A stretch of 64,000 nucleotides of DNA from Eurosta solidaginis (lineage: Eukaryota > Arthropoda > Insecta > Diptera > Tephritidae): contig NC_090321.1 in assembly GCF_040869045.1 (NCBI RefSeq), positions 90,192,603 to 90,256,602 on the forward strand. The letters are read 5' to 3'. Both the position numbers and the translations under genes were made by a program. This document shows positions 55,456-64,000 of the stretch, piece by piece. Numbering within the stretch: the stretch's first letter is position 1; every line of letters starts with the position of its first letter. The notes under the pieces are model-generated. The model saw only the letters and a list, made by a program, of their open reading frames with translations. It was not told the origin of the DNA and did not search any database.

Positions 55456-56003
55456 CACGGATTGCTATTTTCCTAAGATAGCTGAGAATGTTCCTTTTAA
55501 TTGATGTGAGTGGTCGATGCACCGCGACTGCTTCCGTGATGTCTAACGATGCTCCCTCCTTTGCTATTTCATCCGCTATTTCGTTGCCGTCAATGTTCAT
55601 TTGGCTGGGTACCCAGCTGAGTGTGATATCTGCCTGGTTAGCTGCTTCACGTGGCACCCTCTTACAGTTATCGACGGCTTTTGAGGATGTGTACGGTGAT
55701 TTTAGCGCCGCTTGACTGTATATGACTATCTCACCGTCTATCCCGTTCTGCAGCAGGAAGATGCAGGCCCTCTCTATTCCTTGCAGCTCTGGTTGGAAGG
55801 CGGATGGGGATTGCGACATTTAGTTGGTTGGAGAAGACACCTGTGCCGACGCCGCAGTCCATTTTGGATCCGTCAGTGTAGAGTGAGGTGACCCCCTCCC
55901 TGCCAAATTTGCCGGCCGACCAATCCGTTCTAGAGGGTATCTGCACTTTGTAATTTCTGTCGAAGATCAGTGTTTTTGAGAGGTAATCTGTTGTCGGATC
56001 CAC
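55456..56003 (-). pseudogene. LINE ribonuclease H domain
   Basis: Two frames joined by a shift near 55,810. First SLYTDGSKMDCGVGTGVFSN (catalytic Asp in TDGSK) with IRLPT, then FQPELQGIERACIFLLQNGI, ITLSWVPSQMNIDGNEIADE and ASLDITEAVAVHRP. This is the RNase H fold following RT, as in LOA/I-group LINEs. The frame continues into the C-terminal piece at 48,560-48,914 once the gypsy element is removed. Confidence 0.78.
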
Positions 56004-56163
56004 ATCGGCGAGCCTTGTTAGGATGTTACTGTGGCCATATCGTTTTTCTGTCCAGCATCTAGACTCCCTTAGCCTGATGGCTGAGCTGATCGCTGTATAT
56101 CTGATGTGGAGGGCCAGTGGCAGCAGGTTAAGTATAACATTTAGTGCGTCCGTCGGGCACGAT

Positions 56164-57747
56164 CTAAGTGCACCTGTTACCCCTGCGCATGCTGCCCTTT
56201 GTATTTTGTCTAGTTTTTTTAGTGTTGTATTGCTTGTTCAGGGCAGGCCACCATGCTACGGCTCCGTACGTCAGGATGGGCCTTATGATCGCCGCATAGA
56301 GCCACATCATTCGTTTTGGCTTTAGTCCCCAATTTCTGCTGACTATTCTCTTACACGAGTAGTATGCGATATACGCCTTCTCTACTCTTTTTTCGATATT
56401 GGTTTTCAATTTAACTTGTTGTCTATTACGACGCCTAGGTAATTGAACGAGAGTTTCGTACCATCTAATGAGGGTAGTAGAAATGGTGGTATTTTTGTTC
56501 TGTTACTGAACAGTATCAGTCCTGTTTTGCTAGAGTTGATGTTGAGGCCGCACGATGCCGCCCAGGTGTGTAGCCTGATTAGCGCACCATGAAGGATGTC
56601 GCTTAGCGTGGAGGGAAAAGCTCCCGAGACTGCAATGACCACGTCGTCTGCATATGCTACTGCCTTGACACCATTCTTGTCGAGTTCGAGTAGTATCTCG
56701 TTCAGTGCAATGACCCAGAGCAGTGGCGAGAGGACCCCGCCCTGGGGTGTACCTCTACCCACTTTGCGGGTCATTGTCACTGAGCCCATATCCGCTTGTA
56801 TGGTTCTGTTTTCCAGCATTGATTGAGTCCATCCACAAATGTGGTTGTCAACTCCGGCCCTTTGCAGGGCTTTCACAATTGTGCCGGTTTCGATGTTGTT
56901 GAAGGCGCCTTCTATATCTAGGAAAGCTGCTAGTGTGAATTGTGTGTAGTGTAGTGATCTTTCCACAAAACCCGTTAGCTCATGGAGAGCGGTCTCCGTA
57001 GATCTTCCCTTCATGTAGGCGTGTTGTGCCTTTGACAGGTTTGGTCCTGTTATTATTGATCTAATATATATATCAAGATGAAGGATGTGAGGCTTGTTGG
57101 CCTGTAGTCTTTGGCATTTTCGTGTGTGCGTTTGCCCGCTTTTGGCAGAAAGATTACTTTTGTTTTTCTCCAGCTTTGTGGGATATAGGTCAGGGCGATA
57201 CTCGCTCTGTATATCACTTTCAGCCAGAGGATCATTGGATCACCTAGCTTTTGTAGCATTACCGGGATAATGCCACCCATACCGGGCGATTTGAATGGAG
57301 AGAAGCCATTTATGGCAGACCTGATCATTTCACTGTCTATTATCCTGTCCAGTAAGCCTTCTGAGGGCTAAGAGTCCCTGCAGAGAGATTCTTTTCCTGG
57401 TGCTAGATCGCGTCCAGGGAAGTGAGTATTGATGAGTGTGCCCAGGGAGTCCTCTGCTGAGTTTGTCCATAGGCCTGCCTCACTTCTTACGAAGTGATTG
57501 TTGTGGTGTTCTTTGGACAGAATTTTACTCAGTCTGGAGGACTCACGAGTGTTTTCTATTGAGGAGCAAAAGGATTGCCAGGACACAGCCTGCGCTACCC
57601 TTATAGCTTTTTTGTATGCTTTGAGCGCCTCCCTATATGGCTGCCACTCCTTGGTTATGAGGCACTCATTAAATGCCTTCCGTACTGTCGTTCTAAGTTT
57701 CCTAAGGTCTCCGCTCCACCAGGGTGGGGACTTCTTTTTACGAATAC
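56164..57747 (-). pseudogene. LINE reverse transcriptase
   Basis: Spread over several frames. Linker KKKSPPWWSGDLRKLRTTVR (57,763-57,368) precedes FPGRDLAPG. Then the RT fingers (NGFSPFKSPGMGGIIPVMLQ; KVIFLPKAGK..NAKDYRPTSL, 57,328-57,053). Then the core 57,014-56,406 with FLDIEGAFNNIETGTIVKAL, GRGTPQGGVLSPLLWVIAL and VAYADDVVIAVSG (catalytic DD). Then the thumb (AYIAYYSCKRIVSRNWGL; RPILTYGAVAWWPAL). KGRSTETALH and FLDIEGAFNN are typical of LOA/R1-type LINEs. Breaks near 57,060, 57,365 and 56,406 make it inactive. Confidence 0.85.
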
Positions 57748-58201
57748 TAAGGGCTATTTTCACAGTGGCAAGTTAACTTACATTCCACAGTTAACTATTG
57801 ATTCTCAATTTCACTGTAGCGAGTTAACTAAAAGTTTACTGCCCAATGTTGGCGAGTTAAACTCTAGTTAGAAATCAGCTGATTGACTTTGAAAAACATA
57901 TTTATTTATTTATTAATTTGACGTTGACTTTGAAATAGAAATTTTAAATGCAAATTTTATTTTACGTTGCCCGGAATAAAATGGACCGTTTTGACTATCA
58001 GGAATTGCAGGATATGAACGATACAGAAGATCATAGTGTTGCTAGAAGAATAATTGTCCGTAGGAGCAAAACTATTCGCGAAAGAACTGTGTTCTCAAAC
58101 TATGATGAGAAGGATTTTCGTGATCGGTTTAGATTGACTAAAGAAGTAGCTTGGGCTGTATTAGCTAAAATTAAGGATAAACTGGAACACAAAACGAAAT
58201 G

Positions 58202-58256
58202 GTAAGCAGCTACTTTGGTAGCATTGCAGAAATCACTCCAATTTTTATAAACGTAG
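58202..58256 (+). other. Intron 1 of H5 transposase
   Basis: 55 bp, GTAAGC to ACGTAG; joins a split Trp codon (TG then G). Confidence 0.8.
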
Positions 58257-58540
58257 GAATAGTGCCTTAACCGCTGAAACAATGCTGCTAGTTACTCTTT
58301 GCTTTTATGCAACTGGAAGTTTTCTGCAAACAGTAGGCGATCTATGTGGAGTATCTACAACAACAACTTCGCGCGTAGTTACAGTTGTCTCCCACAACTT
58401 AGCGCTACTTGCCAAAGAAATCATCTGTTTTCCCTCTGATGAAGAACTTCGAAGTATTCAAAAGCAGTTTTATATGATAGCTAAATTCCCCCGGGTTATA
58501 GCTGCTATGGACTGTACTCATATAAAAATTAGTTCACCTG

Positions 58541-58596
58541 GTAAACTAACTCGAAAATTGTTTCCTTCATTAGTTATTGGAAATGTATTATTACAG
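58541..58596 (+). other. Intron 2 of H5 transposase
   Basis: 56 bp, GTAAAC to TTACAG; joins SPG to GDEAELYRNRKGWFS, the usual HARBI1 order. Confidence 0.8.
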
Positions 58597-59226
58597 GAGG
58601 AGATGAGGCTGAACTTTATCGGAATCGAAAAGGGTGGTTTTCTTTCAATGTTCAAACCCTTTGTGATAGCACTCTCAAGATATTGGATATTGTAGCGCGG
58701 TGGCCAGGATCCGCACATGATGCAACCATTTTTCGAAATTCTCGTATATGCGCACGTCTTGAAAATGGGGAGTTCCAAAATGGAATCGTTGTAGCTGATA
58801 GTGGTTATCAAAATACAAATTGGGTATTAACACCTTTGTCACAATGCAATAGTCCAGAAGAAAATCTTTATAACGAGTCCTTAGTTAGAACAAGAAACTG
58901 CGTTGAGCATTCGTATGGCGTATGGAAACGTAGATTTCCAGTACTATAGCTAGGGTTGCGAATAAATATAGCAAAAGTTGAGAGTATTGTTGTCGCCACT
59001 GCAGTTTTGCACAATATTTGCTGTTTGAATAGAGATTGGGAGCCTCCACCTTTGTCGCCAGGCGTTGAAGACATAATAAGAAGCAGCCTAGAATTTCCAG
59101 CTTACAATCATTTACCAAGCATTAGCCGAAATAATCATATGAGACTTACTTTAATTGATCAGCATTTTTCGAACTTATTGTAAATAATGACATGTACATA
59201 CATACTGTAGTAGAGCAAACTCATAC

Positions 59227-60718
59227 TTATCCAGAATCAATCAGCCTGCGATGGGTCTCCGCATGACACAAACCATCTTTTTCACTGTGATGTGGAGCCA
59301 ACAGATCTAATGGCACATTGTATGGTCCAACCCTTTCGAAGCAGCTGTTTCCCTTCGACTCCCGTTAGATGATTTCGATGAAAACCTATGAGTGGTAGTG
59401 GCAGTCGGTTCTATGTACCGGAGCGACTCGGGATTTTTTCCGACCAAGGACTGTCATTTCAGTGCAACCCCACTTAATTTGTTGCGTCCCTCCCACAAAT
59501 TGTCATCCTCCCAGCAGCTCCTTGCAGCGGGACTGCTCCATAATATCTTGCTCCGGGAAGGTATCGAATCCAATCAGGGTCCGTCTCCTGACCCCGGTCC
59601 TGAGAAATGGTTTTGCTGCATCTGCCGGAAAAGAATCTTTTTAGGACGGTCATACTCTGTTCAGTGTGTCTCGTGTAAGGGACAGGTTGTTCTGGGCTTG
59701 ACCCCAAAACCCGACGTCCATGTAACTTTTACAAATCTTTTGTGGCTCCTTGCTGTTCACGCCCAAGGGCGTCCCGTAGTCTATGCCTAAGCGCCCCACC
59801 ATTACCTTCCAGCAGCCCCGCTGCTCAGCAAGCCACAACAAGTACCCGCTGCTGCAAGCGCCCCACGGCGACAACAACTCAAACAGCTGCTACCACTCAT
59901 AACTGCTATCTTCGTAGTAGAGTCGGTAGCAATGCTGAGCATCAGCTCCTGCCCCCGTCTTCTCCCCCCCTCTTTTCCGGCAGCAATCGTGTAGGTCAGG
60001 GAAACAGACTCTTAGTCCCTAACCTCGTTTGCACCGTTTGCCAGCACAGAATATATATGTTTGCGACATCCGCCCAATGCAGCTCCTGCCTTGGGCGGTG
60101 CCACTTTCCTAGATGTTCAGGTCTCCGCGACGGCAACCCCCCGACGGGTTTCATTGCGCCATGTTGCCAGGTCGCAAACCCCAATCTACCGGGTACCCCA
60201 ATGATTGCCCAAGGACGCCCAGTCCCAGGGCCAAGACAGCAGTTGCGTGCTGGCATTCCTCAACCCAGGCGTAGTCACCCGTCACTTACTCCCAGAGTGG
60301 CGACGTCTCCCGCGCTGTACTTCAGAATTCTGCAGTTAAACTGTAATGGATTAACTGGGAAGATCACGGAGATAGTCGATTTCATGAAGCGGCACAAAAT
60401 CCGCATTGCTGCGATTCAAGAGACTAAACTTACAGCAAGATCTGCACTGCAAACCTGTTCTGGGTATAATGTCCACAGAAAAGATCGCATGAGCGGAAAT
60501 GGAGGCGGCCTCGTGTTTATCATACACCACTCTGTGCAATATTATATATTTGCTCCTGGCATCGACCGAAGGCCTATCTGTCCGGTCAGGTGATGCAAAC
60601 CTAGAAATCATCAACATCTACATCCCTCCTGCCAGCTGTTGCCCCAGTGGATACCGCCCTAATATCAGCGCCTTACTCACTGGCTGTTAGGTGGGGCGAA
60701 GCACTGCTACAACAACAA
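59227..60718 (+). mobile_element. Chimeric jockey-like fragments (3' tail piece, 5' end with EN start, tail)
   Basis: The first part (59,227-59,390) is a 3' coding fragment (CDGSPHDTNHLFHCDVEP). It is followed by what looks like a 5' UTR (GTGGTAGTGGCAGTCGG) and an ORF1-to-EN region: zinc-binding Cys/His segments (WFCCICRKRIF; LVCTVCQHRIYMF; CSSCLGRCHFPRC) and the endonuclease start LQLNCNGLTGKITEIVDFMK with RIAAIQETKLT. This jumps directly to the family's 3' tail TTAGGTGGGGCGAAGCACTGC plus (CAA)n. It is an internally deleted LINE, unable to encode RT. Confidence 0.7.
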
Positions 60719-60779
60719 CAACAGTGGTAGTGGTCTCGCTTGAACGGGGCGAAGTACCGCTACAACAACAACAACCCCT

Positions 60780-60990
60780 TTTGCTGGACAGCCATCATGG
60801 TTCCGTAAATTGCATAGCACCATTAGCGCTAATGCAAGAATCGCATCATAGGACAGTAATCGTAGCGCTTGACCAGTCAAAACTGTTGACACAGTAGATC
60901 ACAGCATCCTACTCCAGCACATAGAAGAGTCAACGCTTCCCCGCGCCTTAAGAAGTGGACCACCAACTATTTGAATAGCCGGAAGGATAC
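60780..60990 (+). mobile_element. Jockey-like RT fragment
   Basis: Broken frames read GQPSWFRKLHSTISANARIA and VDTVDHSILLQHIEESTLPR, the region around the first catalytic Asp of jockey-clade RT. It follows a second (CAA)n tail at about 60,765. Confidence 0.65.
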
Positions 60991-61140
60991 ATTCCTACGC
61001 AGATGAGCAGTCGTCTGATGAGCTAAACTCTAAAATAACATATTCAGTTAAATAAAACAAATTTAAAATTATTTTCAAGGTTGTATATTTGCGTCTTTGT
61101 CCCTTCCGAACTTTGGCTTTCATATATTTATACATTTTTC

Positions 61141-61790
61141 GCATTCGCACACACACTCCCACTTCCCACTCCACTCCCACTACCCACTCCACTCCATTCC
61201 CCAATACACTCCACTACCCCTCCACTCTTCATTCCCATTCCACTCCACTCCCACTCCCAACTCCACTACATTCACCAATACACTCCACTACCACTCCCCA
61301 CTTCGCACTCCACACTCCCCAATTTCCACTACACCACACACTCCCTACTCCCCACAATCCGCCAGCCCCACTCCACACACTCCAATTTCCACTCCACTCC
61401 ACACTCCCCAATTCCCACTCCCCACTCGACTACCACTCCCCACAATCCACCAGACCCCCACTCCCCACTCCCCTATTCCCACTCCCCACTCCACTACCAC
61501 TCCCCACAATCCACCAGACTCCCCACTCCCCACCCCACACTCTCCAATTCCCACTCCACTCCACACTCCCCAATTCCCACTACACCACACACTTCCCACT
61601 CCCCACTCCACTACCACTCCCCACAATCCACCAGACTCCCTACTCCCCACTCTCCAATTCCCACTTCACTCCACACTCCCCAATTCCCACTCCACTCCCC
61701 AATTCCCACTCCACTCCACACTCCCCAATTCCCACTCCACCCCACACTCCCCACTCCACTACCACTTCCCACTCCCAACTTACACTCCTA
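61141..61790 (+). repeat. (CACTCC)n pyrimidine-rich low-complexity block
   Basis: About 650 bp of imperfect CCACTCCCCAATTCCCACTC-type repeats; one strand is almost free of G. All three plus frames and several minus frames stay open for 60-270 codons, giving Pro/Thr/His/Ser-rich artefacts rather than genes. It lies between the transposase and Myb genes of H5. Confidence 0.93.
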
Positions 61791-61835
61791 CTCTTGTGCC
61801 CGCTCATACACGCCCTCCTACTCCCAAAATCTCTA

Positions 61836-62787
61836 GAGCTGCTCCAAATCGTTTTTTGGGCTTTGCAGACGTAGCTGTTTTTCTTGCAAATCACTTTTTA
61901 AAATCTTCATCCTGATTTGATGCTCTTCTTCTGCGTGCCTCATTCGCTGTTCATGCTCTAATAGCCGTTGAGCACGTCCCTCTTCCTCCCGCCTAACATT
62001 CATGTCATGTTCCTTTATACGCATTTCCAAGTCCTTTTCAGCGCATATTTTCTTGGTTTCAGCCAAATCGTCCCAGCTGGACTTCGAGCTTTGTCTTAAA
62101 TTTGGTGCCAGCTTGGCGTTTTTAGCGCTTTTAAGCATACTAGGAGTATATTTGCTCCAGTTTACATTATCTAGAAAAATTACATAGTTAAAAGTCACAT
62201 CGTCGTCAAATTTGAAATTAATATTAGAAATACCTTCCTTGTCTTCGCAGTCCTCTAACACTTCCTCTATCCCTTCCTCAGTCACTACTTGTGTGGTGTT
62301 TTCAAAATCTTCGCCACTATTTGCATGAACTGTTTGAAAATAAACAGAAATAATTACCAGCTCATCCTATAGAATATTAAGTATGCTTATCATCTTCCAG
62401 AGTGTGGTCGCCATCGTATTGCGATCCCCTACCGCTTGTTTGCGTATCGTGCACTATACGCATTAAATGCTCATCTGATGGAGAATATGTATGGCTTGAT
62501 GCTGGGCCTCCACCAGTAGTATATAAGGATTTTCGCACTTCTGATTTGTTTTTTTTTAACGATTTCTTTAAATTACTATATTTATCCTTCAGCACTTTCT
62601 TCGAGCGTCCCGTACCAAACTCGGCATTGAAACGAAGGGATATTTCATCCCAACACTTCTCCTTCATATCGACACTAACGGGGTCGGTTTTTTTGCATTC
62701 TATAATGCTTTTCTTTGTTTCGACAATTAATAATAATTTGTCAATTTCTGCTGAGGAAAAATTTGATGCGCGCTTCTGGTCAGACAT
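61836..62787 (-). CDS. Harbinger Myb/SANT-like protein H5
   Basis: The first exon begins at ATG 62,787 (MSDQKRASNFSSAEIDKLLL) and forms a trihelix/Myb-like domain: IIECKKT, CWDEISLRFNAEFGTGRSKK, LKDKYSNLKKSLKKNKSEVR, followed by the conserved TGGGP. It reads through to 62,377. The second exon starts after TTTTCAAACAG (about 62,330) with VHANSGEDFENTTQVV. It continues through an acidic region and a long Glu/Arg coiled coil (KKICAEKDLEMRIKEHDMNV) to DLEQL. The donor is not resolved: the open frame ends in TAA before the nearest GT (GTAATT, about 62,357). No other break was seen. The partner protein of Harbinger nucleases is needed for nuclear import and TIR binding. Confidence 0.75.
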
Positions 62788-62995
62788 TTTGCTATTTTGT
62801 TTTGATTATTATTCTTCTTTCTCACTAATAAATAATGTTGCCATACTTTATTACTAAAATCAGCTGATTTTATTTGACTTCATTGGAAAGTTAACTCTTC
62901 ACTGTGAAATTGAAGTTTATTGAAGTGTAGGTTAACTCTTGCAACTGAGTTAAAGTAAAACTTGAGTTAACTCGCCAGTGTGAAAACGGCCATAA

Positions 62996-63696
62996 ATGGG
63001 GTGCACTTGTTATAAGAGGTAGTTAACGCTAGCTCTACCTGGCCGACTAGCTCATCGAGCTTTTGCGGGCAGTTTATGTTAGGTTCGCTTATTTCTAAAG
63101 CTGGCGTTGATAGCCTTACAAATTTATCCCACTTTGTTCTTCCTGGGTTTCTGTAACGGTGAGTCTGGCCAGATCCAAATTTGATGTCGAAGAAGATCCA
63201 GCGGTGGTCCGAGAGAGGCTTTGTCTGATACTCTCCAGTTTTCCACTAGCGCCGGGTCATCGTCGGTTGTCAAAGTTAGATCCAGGACTTCATCCCAGCC
63301 CTGAAGCCTGTCTGAACTAGGGAATATCAAAGTGGGCTTGTGGCCGCTGTTGCAAATATTGAGGTTAGAATTAAGAATAAAGTGTAGAAGGGACCACCTC
63401 TCTCATTGGTTGAGGAGCTGCCCCATATCGTGTTTCTTGCATTGGCGTCGCAGCCGATAATTATGCTGCACCCGCCGTTATTGTTTATAAAGTGTGCCAG
63501 CTCTGGAGGTGGAGCCATCCTGTCATGGGCCATGTAAGCCGCTACCACGTAGATGGCCTGTTTGGACATGCCCTCTAGCTTTACCACTGTTAGGTCTGCT
63601 GTGCTGTAATTTGAACATAAGAAAGCATTTATACCTTTTATGATTAAAATGCCTGCTCTTGGCTTACCTGCATTCGTTTTGAAGAACAGGGGGCCT
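62996..63696 (-). pseudogene. LINE apurinic-type endonuclease, partial
   Basis: Reads KTNAGKPRAGILIIKGINAF, ADLTVVKLEGMSKQAIYVVA, SIIIGCDANARNTIWGSSST (catalytic GCDAN) and LDLTLTTDDDPALVENWRVS. A frameshift near 63,200 is followed by FDIKFGSGQTHRYRNPRKTK. This matches the EN domain of R1/LOA-type LINEs. The N-terminal EN part with the QEP motif is missing at the window's right side, where other sequence begins at 63,697. Confidence 0.8.
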
Positions 63697-64000
63697 ACTC
63701 TGTATTGCGATGCGAAAATAAATTGCGATGCGAAAGGTAATTGGAACTCTGTAGCGCTATCGCATCGCTAACAATGTCGCTTTTTTATTTTTCGCTAATT
63801 TTTTGCTTGAGTATGCATCACTGACCAAACTCAAAGAAAGAGAACAAAAGAAACAAGGCGATTACAATTTCGGCAAACGATTAATTTTTGTTGAACAAAT
63901 TAAAAAAAGGATTCTGTAGCATTATGGAACGATTTAAATGAAGAAAGGATTGATTTAAATGAAGAAATCCTCCCAGTTCAGAAATTGAACTGGAAGAAGT
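63697..64000. other. Probable start of another insertion; unassigned
   Basis: The LINE endonuclease frame ends near CTACTCTGTATTGCG. The following sequence has a direct repeat ATTGCGATGCGAAA (two copies within 35 bp) and its inverse TCGCATCGC near 63,765, possibly the inverted end of a DNA element cut off by the window edge. No gene is recognised in the last 230 bases. Confidence 0.35.

Larger units (their letters stand above)
57981..59183 (+). pseudogene. Harbinger transposase H5, one nonsense codon
   Basis: HARBI1-like nuclease in three exons: 57,981-58,201, 58,257-58,540 and 58,597-59,183, each junction GT/AG and in phase. It starts MDRFDYQELQDMNDTEDHS. Exon 2 has LLVTLCFYATGSFLQTVGDL and VIAAMDCTHIKISSPG (first catalytic Asp). 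Exon 3 has KILDIVARWPGSAHDATIF, GIVVADSGYQNTNWVLTPL (second Asp) and NCVEHSYGVWKRRFPVL (Glu). A TAG at 58,947-58,949 interrupts the frame right after FPVL, yet the same frame continues with LGLRINIAKVESIVVATAVL to the end, so this is one point mutation in an otherwise complete protein of about 362 codons. Confidence 0.9.
57751..62992. mobile_element. PIF/Harbinger element H5, nearly intact
   Basis: A 5,242 bp element with 19 bp TIRs (GGGCTATTTTCACAGTGGC and, at the other end on the complement, TGGCCGTTTTCACACTGGC), flanked by TAA (57,748-57,750 and 62,993-62,995), the canonical Harbinger target. It carries a spliced DDE transposase on plus and a Myb/SANT-like gene on minus. The middle (59,227-61,790) is filled by jockey-like fragments and a pyrimidine-rich repeat, which explains the unusual length. 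Confidence 0.9.
48361..63696 (-). mobile_element. LOA/R1/I-group LINE, split by gypsy and Harbinger insertions
   Basis: One minus-strand non-LTR element in three pieces: endonuclease (63,696-62,996), RT and RNase H (57,750-55,451), and C-terminal zinc knuckle with 3' UTR (48,919 to about 48,361). Removing the Harbinger (57,751-62,992, TAA duplication) joins the EN-to-RT linker in frame around CTPF..RKKKSPPWW. Removing the gypsy element (48,920-55,450, CCAAT duplication) rejoins the C-terminus. The 3' boundary is approximate and the 5' end is lost at 63,697. Confidence 0.82.

Noticed and set aside
56596..56826. Plus-strand frame across the RT core
   Set aside because: Antisense shadow of the PQGG and YADD region of the LINE.
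61081..61915. Three overlapping plus-strand frames of 250-270 codons rich in Pro, Thr, His and Ser
   Set aside because: They arise because the (CACTCC)n tract lacks stop codons in all frames; composition and mutual overlap show they are not genes.

Overview
This is nuclear DNA of an insect, most likely a higher (brachyceran) fly and possibly a tephritid. Introns are short with GT/AG ends, there is a dyskerin (Nop60B/minifly-type) exon, and nearly everything else is transposable elements (TEs): PIF/Harbinger, jockey-like and LOA/R1/I-like LINEs, Ty3/gypsy, pogo, a foldback-type element and tRNA-derived SINEs. No bacterial operon, rRNA gene, standard tRNA gene or CRISPR array was seen. The fly assignment is inference; no species-diagnostic gene is present.

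Layout. (1) About 1-37,990 is a tandem array of a 17-19 kb unit: unit A (199-18,038), unit B (18,980-35,802) and a truncated unit C (35,793 to about 37,990). Each unit starts with a solo-LTR-like block, then carries the C-terminal (PUA) exon of dyskerin with the same frameshift in all three copies. A and B then carry a ~3 kb DNA transposon ('element X') swollen to about 10 kb by nested insertions, a Harbinger remnant, and a foldback-like element. A jockey-like LINE fragment sits at the A/B junction and at the left edge of A, but the B/C junction is an empty site. (2) About 37,990-48,360 is a patchwork: a LINE 3' end, three Harbinger-type deletion derivatives with 3-bp AAT/ATT target duplications, a decayed pogo transposase, and another piece of element X. 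(3) About 48,360-63,696 is one long LOA/R1/I-group LINE on the minus strand. It was split by a young gypsy element (48,920-55,450, whose 5' LTR holds a 1.08 kb palindromic SINE dimer) and by a 5.2 kb Harbinger element (57,751-62,992) with a nearly intact transposase. (4) 63,697-64,000 appears to be the start of a further insertion.

The most notable object is element X. It has ~0.5 kb terminal inverted repeats and a multi-exon, cysteine-rich putative transposase. I recognise that protein as a recurring uncharacterised animal family but cannot place it in a named superfamily. Its coding sequence can be followed across three separate insertions because splice junctions and target duplications are still readable.

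No functional host gene is supported in this window. Insertion order can be reconstructed at many points from target-site duplications and empty sites. Collapse or false duplication in the assembly cannot be excluded for the A/B repeat from sequence alone.
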